DNA from: Solirubrobacterales bacterium | GTDB lineage: Bacteria; Actinomycetota; Thermoleophilia; Solirubrobacterales; Solirubrobacteraceae | Assembly (NCBI GenBank): GCA_019244745.1 | Contig: JAFASF010000006.1 | Span: 1 to 46,283, forward strand | DNA: 46,283 nt | Direction of reading: 5' to 3' | Shown: positions 35,074-46,283 of the stretch, one piece after another | Numbering within the stretch: the first letter of the stretch is position 1 | Layout of the letters: each line of letters starts with the position of its first letter | The notes under the pieces: generated by a model | What the model was told of the DNA's origin: nothing | What the model saw: the letters and a program-made list of their open reading frames with translations, nothing else | Databases searched by the model: none | Translations under genes and position numbers: made by a program

Positions 35074-37080
35074 ATGAAGGGAAAGCCGTGGCGTCGACCC
35101 TTGATCTCGACGGTCCTTTTCTTCGCGATCGTGGCTTGGTGGGTACTCCCAGCGACGGCCGAGGCGGCTCCGACCGCGATCGGCTTGCAGCTCTCGCCGG
35201 CTAGCGTGGTCGCGAACGGCACGTCCACGGCCAGCGCGACAGCAACGGTGACGGACGCGACCTCTACCGGCTCCTCGGGCGAGACGGTCAGCTTCACCGC
35301 CGCCGGGGATGCCGTGACGCTCAGCGCTTCCTCTTGCATCACAGGTGCCACTGGCGCCTGTACTGTCACGATCACAAGCTCGACCACTGTCGGCGCCACG
35401 ACCATCACGGCGGCCGACGCCAATCTTCCACCTGGGTCACGGTCGGCATCCGGGTCTCTGATCCAGAGCGCGGGGCCCGCAGCGAAGGTCACCGTGCAAC
35501 TGAATCCCCCCACGATTGTCGCCAACGGTACGTCCGCTACCACCGCGACGGCCATCGTGACAGACGCCCAAGGCCACCGGCTACCCAATGAGACACAAGT
35601 GGCTTTCACGTCCAGCGCCTCGAACCAGATCGGCCCGTCCAAAAACGCGGGCAACGGCAAGTACACCGCAACGATCACAAGCACCACGGCCGTCGGCCTC
35701 GCGACGATCACCGCCACCGACCGCTCGGGATCGCCGGCCGTGTCCGGATCAGCGACCTTGATCCAGACCGCAGGGCCGTCTGCGTTCGTGTCAGTGAAGC
35801 TGAACCCGCCCACAATCCTCGCCAACGGCACCTCCCTCACGATCGCGACAGCGGCGGTGGCCGACGCCCTAGGTCATCCCCTGCCGAACGAAAGCGTCAC
35901 CTTCAGATCCAGCGACCCCGGCCAGTTCTTCGGACAAGTGTCGCCTCACGGCGACGGTAGCTACAGCGTGCAGATCAGAGGCTCGACCACGGCCGGGCCA
36001 TCCACGATAACTGCGACTGACGGTTCCGTGTCTGGCCAGGCCACGCTCTTCCAAGCCCCGGGTCCCTCCACTACCTCGCTCTCAGTCTTCCCTGCAGCTC
36101 CCGTCACAAACGAAACCGTGACGTTGGTGGCGACCGTCACGTCCGCCGGCTCTCCGTCGGGAACGATCACCTTCACAAACGGCGCGGCGCCCATTGTCAA
36201 CTGCGTCGGGGTGCCAATCTCGCCGTCACACGCGACCGCCGCGTGCCAGACTTCATTTGCCGCGTCCGCCTCGCCCGTGCAGGCCGCGGCTACGTTCACG
36301 CCAGACACTGCCTCGACCGCCCCGGGCTCCACTGGTAACCTCATACTGCCGGTCTCGCCGGACTCGACCTCTGTCTCTCTTTCGGTGTCGACGCCCGCAA
36401 CGGTACACCAGAGCACCACCATCACCGCCGTCGTTACGCCCCCGACGACCCGGCCCGGTCCGGTCAAGCCGTCAGGCTCGGTTGAGTTCTTCGCCGACGG
36501 GACTTCGATCCCGTCCTGCGGTGCCCAGGCAGTGGTCAACTCTACTGCGACTTGCACGCTCACCTATAACGCGCCCGGGCAGCACACCATCACTGCCGTG
36601 TACGGTGGTGACTCCAATTTCGGCCGCTCCACCTCCCCCGCCGTGAGCGAGAGCGTCGTACTACCACGAGCCCCCATCCTCGGCAACGTCAGGTCTACGA
36701 TGGAGTGGACCTTCTCCTACACAGCTTCCTACACGAAGGTACTTCTCCTTCTCGTCAACGGCGCCGCGACCGGCGATTCCGTCGTGGTCACGTGCCATGG
36801 CCGGGGCTGCCCGTTTCGGAGTCGGACTAGCAAGATCGCAAGACGACACTGTACTCGCAAGAAGGCCAAGCGGACTTGTCGAGGTGGGGGCGGGTCCGAT
36901 CTGACTCCGCTCTTCCGGGGCCATCGTCTGTTTCCCGCGGCGAAGATCACGGTCTTGATAGCCCGGCCCCAATGGATTGGCAAGTACTATGCATTCACGA
37001 TCCGTGCTCGCCGTGGGCCGCGGATCCAGGTTACGTGCATGGCCCCCGCCCGCGTTAAGCCGGGCGTAGGCTGCTTGTGA
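35074..37080 (+). CDS. Secreted mosaic Ig-repeat surface protein with the conserved C-terminal module (protein C)
   Basis: Big_1-like repeats (LSPASVVANGTSTASATATVTD, LNPPTIVANGTSATTATAIVTD, LNPPTILANGTSLTIATAAVAD), two Ig-like repeats (TSLSVFPAAPVTNETVTLVATV, DSTSVSLSVSTPATVHQSTTI...VYGGDSNFGRSTSP), C-terminal MEWTFSYTASYTKVLLL...CHGRGCPF...ARPQWIGKYYAFTIR...GVGCL. Confidence 0.85.
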   Translation: MKGKPWRRPLISTVLFFAIVAWWVLPATAEAAPTAIGLQLSPASVVANGTSTASATATVTDATSTGSSGETVSFTAAGDAVTLSASSCITGATGACTVTITSSTTVGATTITAADANLPPGSRSASGSLIQSAGPAAKVTVQLNPPTIVANGTSATTATAIVTDAQGHRLPNETQVAFTSSASNQIGPSKNAGNGKYTATITSTTAVGLATITATDRSGSPAVSGSATLIQTAGPSAFVSVKLNPPTILANGTSLTIATAAVADALGHPLPNESVTFRSSDPGQFFGQVSPHGDGSYSVQIRGSTTAGPSTITATDGSVSGQATLFQAPGPSTTSLSVFPAAPVTNETVTLVATVTSAGSPSGTITFTNGAAPIVNCVGVPISPSHATAACQTSFAASASPVQAAATFTPDTASTAPGSTGNLILPVSPDSTSVSLSVSTPATVHQSTTITAVVTPPTTRPGPVKPSGSVEFFADGTSIPSCGAQAVVNSTATCTLTYNAPGQHTITAVYGGDSNFGRSTSPAVSESVVLPRAPILGNVRSTMEWTFSYTASYTKVLLLLVNGAATGDSVVVTCHGRGCPFRSRTSKIARRHCTRKKAKRTCRGGGGSDLTPLFRGHRLFPAAKITVLIARPQWIGKYYAFTIRARRGPRIQVTCMAPARVKPGVGCL

Positions 37081-37144
37081 CCCGCATCGCGGTGGTCACC
37101 ATCGGTTACCTCGTTCGGTCCTTGGTCTTGACGGACGGTGCGTG

Positions 37145-37173
37145 GATGCTGGGGATCAGAGATCCCCAGCATC
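37145..37173. terminator. Perfect 13-bp inverted repeat between convergent genes
   Basis: gatgctggggatc-aga-gatccccagcatc. Confidence 0.7.
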
Positions 37174-37218
37174 TCACCTACGTTTGAGCCTCGGACCCCG
37201 CGCCTCAGTTACCGCAGC

Positions 37219-38508
37219 TCAGCATGCGTGGTAGCGCACCCTGCTGACCAAGTGATAGCGCCGGTTTGTCGTCGCCACGACCTTCACGACCACGCTTCCC
37301 TTCTTGGGCAGCCGCCTCAATGTCACGTTATGCCAGTGACCTCGCTCGCGAATCACGTGGCGCCCGTTCACGTAGACGTCGATCTGTACCACCTGCCGGT
37401 GGTGACGGATCAGGTTACGCAGCCGAAGGAACAGAGTTCGCTTGGCCACGCAGCGTTTGCTTGACGGAAGACCTGCCTGGACAGGCGAAATCGGCGTTCC
37501 GATCCCGGTGACCGGGTTGCTCTGCGGAAGGCCGTTGTTGCCCTGGGACGAGCCGCTCGACGCGGGTGCCCAGGACTTGTTGAGCTCGGCATACCACATC
37601 TGCGCCAGCCAGTCGACCGACGGATGAGCTGATCCCACGCACTGAAAGGTCGGGGTGCCGACACAACGCCACGGGGACGTCGCGGTCGGTTTGATCATGT
37701 CGGTGTCGAAACCGTTGAACACGATGAGGCCATTGTTGCTCGCATAGGCGAGCTGCGCCCCGGCCTCATTCCGTCCGTTCGTTCCGCTTACCGCAGCAAA
37801 CCAACGAGGATCGTCGGAGACGAGCAGGTTCGCGTCGCCGACCGCGTCCGTGTATTGCTGCAACTCGGGAAGATTCACGTAATTTGGGTCAGCGGGATTC
37901 CCGCTGATAAGCCCGCTGTTTTCAGTGATCTTCGTAGTGCCGGCCGTCAAGCCACAGTTGGGGCAGCCAGCCCCGTCCTGGGTCGAATAACTCCCGGGCA
38001 GGAGCCAGGAGTAATCGTTCAGATGCGTCTCGTCGGCGTCGTGGATGAGGAGCTTGCCGCCGTTGGCAACGAACTGCGCCAGCGCTGCCTTCGCGTCTGT
38101 GCTCAGCTCGCTCACATTGACCTCGATGAGCGCGACCGTGTCGAAGCGGGAGAGGTTGGCGGGGGTGATCTGGTTCAGCGCGAGGTCGCTGAAGGAGAAC
38201 TTGGCGAACGATTCATCTGGCCGGCCACTCACATAGGACGAGATCGGCATGTTGCCGTCCTGTCCGTTTATTCCGGCTGGCGGGACAGGATGGTCGGTCG
38301 GAATCAACGCCACGTTGTGGCTGCTCGTCGCGGCCATCGCCGGCGCAGCAGAGATCGCGATCGCGGCGCCGAAAATCACAGCGACCGCCAAGCTACGCGC
38401 CGTGATCGTCGATCGTACCCTCCCTGCATGCGTCGCGCCGGCCGGGGGCCTCATCCCCCGCACAACGGCTTTGGCCAGTCGCGCCGTGTCGCGAAGCGAA
38501 AGTCTCAT
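37219..38508 (-). CDS. Secreted protein with glutamine-amidotransferase-like (ThuA/DUF4350-like) domain and C-terminal VNG-type module
   Basis: Signal peptide AVAVIFGAAIAISAAPAMA; LSRFDTVALIEVNVSELSTDAKAALAQFVANGGKLLIHDAD; C-terminal CVAKRTLFLRLRNLIRHHRQVVQIDVYVNGRHVIRERGHWHNVTLRRLPKKGSVVVKVVATTNRRYHLVSRVRYHAC. Confidence 0.6.
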   Translation of the reverse strand: MRLSLRDTARLAKAVVRGMRPPAGATHAGRVRSTITARSLAVAVIFGAAIAISAAPAMAATSSHNVALIPTDHPVPPAGINGQDGNMPISSYVSGRPDESFAKFSFSDLALNQITPANLSRFDTVALIEVNVSELSTDAKAALAQFVANGGKLLIHDADETHLNDYSWLLPGSYSTQDGAGCPNCGLTAGTTKITENSGLISGNPADPNYVNLPELQQYTDAVGDANLLVSDDPRWFAAVSGTNGRNEAGAQLAYASNNGLIVFNGFDTDMIKPTATSPWRCVGTPTFQCVGSAHPSVDWLAQMWYAELNKSWAPASSGSSQGNNGLPQSNPVTGIGTPISPVQAGLPSSKRCVAKRTLFLRLRNLIRHHRQVVQIDVYVNGRHVIRERGHWHNVTLRRLPKKGSVVVKVVATTNRRYHLVSRVRYHAC

Positions 38509-38886
38509 TGTCTGCTACCCCCTTCGTGGGTCTATCACTGGCCCCTGGGCATGGCTCTTGGCCCACGCCAGTTGGCGAGGCCCCCTTGCTGCTACCGACC
38601 CCACGCTTGCCGCGGCCCCAGCCGCCGCTCTCAAGCATGGCTGCGACATCATATCCAAACGAGTCAAGACGCTGAGATTTGCGGCGCGAAACGCTCTCCT
38701 GGCGCCGCGCTGCCCAGCCGACGCCGACAGATTTCCGTCAGCTCCCGTGGGCAGCCCTCGCTTGCCCCCGGCACGGCCGACGGAGGAATTTCGCAGGCGC
38801 AGACCCTTGCGCTGGGCCGCCCTATCGCTCATCATTATTGCCTAAGACGGCCCATCAGGAGGGCCCAGGCACTTTGGGGGTGTTGG

Positions 38887-39627
38887 ATGTCCGTTACTCA
38901 GCAGCCCGTCAGCAAGCCGAAGACGGCCGAGATGCACCCTGGACCCGGTTTCCGTGTCCGGCGCTGGATCGAGCGCCCGCAGGAGGACGTCATGCCGCGG
39001 CTCGCCCGGTTCGAGACCCCGACGATCTCGGACCTGATGAACCGCCTCTACACGATGTCGCCATTGATCAGGAATGTCACCGATCCATCGCTCCGCATCA
39101 TCGGGCCGGCGTGCACCGTGAAGGTGTATCCCGGGGACAACCTCATGGTCCACAAGAGCCTGGACATCGCGCAGCCGGGAGATGTCGTGGTTATTGACGC
39201 TGCGAATTCAGGCAACACCGCGGTCCTGGGCGATCTCGTCTCGACCAAGGCTCGGCATCGTGGTATCGCCGGCTTCGTGGTCGACGGGCTCATCCGGGAC
39301 CTGCCCGGTATCCGGGCGCTCGAGGACTTCCCGGTCTTCGCGCGCGGAGTGACGCCGATCGGCCCGCTTCATCGAGGACCCGGCGAGATCAACCATCCGA
39401 TCTCGGCCGGGGGGATCGTCGTACACCCGGGGGACATCATCGTTGGCGACCTCAATGGCGTCGTGGTTGTCCCGCGCGGGATCGCCGACGACTTGATTGC
39501 GCGACTTGAAGCGCGCGAGACGGCGGAGTCGAATTACACCGCTGCCGTGGCCCGCGGAGACTTCTCGAATGACTGGGTCGATCAAATCCTCTCGAGCAAC
39601 GGAGTCTGCGTCGAGGACGTTGATTAG
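38887..39627 (+). CDS. RraA/HMG-CHA aldolase family protein
   Basis: TPTISDLMNRLYTMSPLIRN...IIGPACTVKVYPGDNLMVHKSLDIAQPGDVVVIDA...VLGDLVSTKARHRGIAGFVVDGLIRDLPGIRAL...PVFARGVTPIGP...GGIVVHPGDIIVGDLNGVVVVPR; contains D-X20-R-D. ORF opens at 37855 but the upstream part is antisense to the neighbour. Confidence 0.87.
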   Translation: MSVTQQPVSKPKTAEMHPGPGFRVRRWIERPQEDVMPRLARFETPTISDLMNRLYTMSPLIRNVTDPSLRIIGPACTVKVYPGDNLMVHKSLDIAQPGDVVVIDAANSGNTAVLGDLVSTKARHRGIAGFVVDGLIRDLPGIRALEDFPVFARGVTPIGPLHRGPGEINHPISAGGIVVHPGDIIVGDLNGVVVVPRGIADDLIARLEARETAESNYTAAVARGDFSNDWVDQILSSNGVCVEDVD

Positions 39628-39721
39628 ACAGCTGAAGTCGTCCCGGTGAGTGCGCTGTTATCCGCCGCCCGCTTAGTGGCCGTGGAGCGCAGGAGAGTTG
39701 GAAGCTGGGCAAGGTAACTAA

Positions 39722-40633
39722 GTGCGCAGCGTTTCGTTCATCGGGTACGGCGAACTCGCGGACGCGCTGGCCCGTGGTCTGTCGGCCGCGCACATGGACC
39801 TTCAGGCGTACGTCCGTCCCCGGTCGACTGCCACGGGCGCGCATTCGCGGCGCGAGCGTATGCGCGCTGCGGGCGTCCGCCCCGCAGGATCGGTGAGCGA
39901 AGCGGTCAGAGGAGCAGAGGTCGTGATTGCCGCCGTGCCAGCCGCCTCCGCCACGGAGGTCGTCGAGGCCTGCTCAAGCCACCTGCGGCAAGGCCAGCTG
40001 TACGTAGATCCATCATCGAGCCTGCCAGCCGTAAAGCGGAGCGCTGCCGAGCTCGTGGAAAGCGCAGGGTCGGAATATGTCGATGCCGCCGTCCTGGGAA
40101 CAGTGGTGACCGCCGGAGCGCGTGTCCCGATGCTAGCCGCAGGTTCAGGTGCGCCACGGTGGAGGAACGAGGCTTCGGCCGTCGGCCTAAACGTGACCGC
40201 GATCGAGGGCACCGCCGGCGATGCCGCGCTCGTCAAGCTGCTGCGCAGCGTATTCATGAAAGGGCGCGACGCGCTCGTGCTCGAAATGCTGCTCGCGGCG
40301 CGCCGGCATGGCGTTCAGGATGCCGTGCTGTCCAGCATCGGTGGTGCGGGGGAGCAGGTGCCGTTCCCGAGTCTGGCGGAGCGCGTCATGTGCTCTCTGG
40401 CCATATATGCCGAGCGCCGCGCGGACGAACTTGCCGACGCTGCGTCCCTGGTCCGGGAGGTGGGCATCGATCCTCTGATGACGGAAGCTGGCGAGAGCCG
40501 GTTACGGTTGCTGGCGGAGTCTGGGCTGCGCTCCCATTTCGGCGGCGAGCGCCCGCGCGATCTGGCCGAAGTTTTGAGCTCTGCGGACGCACTGGAATCA
40601 GTACGCTCCTCCGACGCCACGACCGCAGGGTGA
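39722..40633 (+). CDS. NAD(P)-binding 6-phosphogluconate/3-hydroxyisobutyrate dehydrogenase-like protein (DUF1932-type C-terminus)
   Basis: VSFIGYGELADALARGLSAAHMDLQAYVR...GAEVVIAAVPAASATEVVEA...YVDPSSSLPAVKRSAAELVESAGSEYVDAAVLGTV...VKLLRSVFMKGRDALVLEMLLAARRHGVQ. Confidence 0.82.
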   Translation: MRSVSFIGYGELADALARGLSAAHMDLQAYVRPRSTATGAHSRRERMRAAGVRPAGSVSEAVRGAEVVIAAVPAASATEVVEACSSHLRQGQLYVDPSSSLPAVKRSAAELVESAGSEYVDAAVLGTVVTAGARVPMLAAGSGAPRWRNEASAVGLNVTAIEGTAGDAALVKLLRSVFMKGRDALVLEMLLAARRHGVQDAVLSSIGGAGEQVPFPSLAERVMCSLAIYAERRADELADAASLVREVGIDPLMTEAGESRLRLLAESGLRSHFGGERPRDLAEVLSSADALESVRSSDATTAG

Positions 40634-40642
40634 CAACTGTTG

Positions 40643-40673
40643 CCGGGCCGCCCCCCAAAGGAGGGCGACCCGG
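40643..40673. terminator. Bidirectional hairpin between the dehydrogenase and rpoC
   Basis: ccgggccgcccccc-aaa-ggagggcgacccgg, 12 of 14 positions paired. Confidence 0.75.
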
Positions 40674-40700
40674 TCTTAATCAGACAGATTCAGCGGGCCC

Positions 40701-44924
<4,224 letters not shown>

Positions 44925-44933
44925 CCGGCGAAG

Positions 44934-46283
<1,350 letters not shown>

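Noticed and set aside
37855-38886. N-terminal 344 aa of the 590-aa ORF ending at 39627
   Set aside because: Upstream part is antisense to the amidotransferase-like gene; the RraA-like domain starts at ATG 38887.

Overview
GC-rich actinobacterial window, probably Thermoleophilia/Solirubrobacterales (an impression from protein style, not tested). It is dominated by a Wzx/Wzy-type exopolysaccharide island at about 9.4-27.9 kb: dual ATP-grasp protein, polyprenyl glycosylphosphotransferase, GT2 and GT4 glycosyltransferases, two polysaccharide deacetylases, Wzz/BY-kinase, O-antigen ligase-like polymerase, flippase and two paralogous polysaccharide-lyase-like secreted proteins. Flanking it are a NarL-type two-component system and three mosaic Ig-repeat surface proteins that share an unfamiliar C-terminal module ending in -GC(L). 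The right end carries rpoC and the 3' part of rpoB on the minus strand. Main second-look items: (1) an in-frame TAA replacing the conserved bridge-helix Tyr of RpoC; (2) the shared C-terminal module with domain shuffling among the three surface proteins; (3) an 805-aa fusion of two ATP-grasp ligases; (4) proteins with eroded catalytic motifs: a pseudo-receiver LuxR regulator, a membrane AAA protein with a lost Walker B, and a metallophosphoesterase with altered GNH and GHxH motifs. No CRISPR, tRNA, rRNA or transposase was recognised. All calls are from reading the translations; no database search was run.
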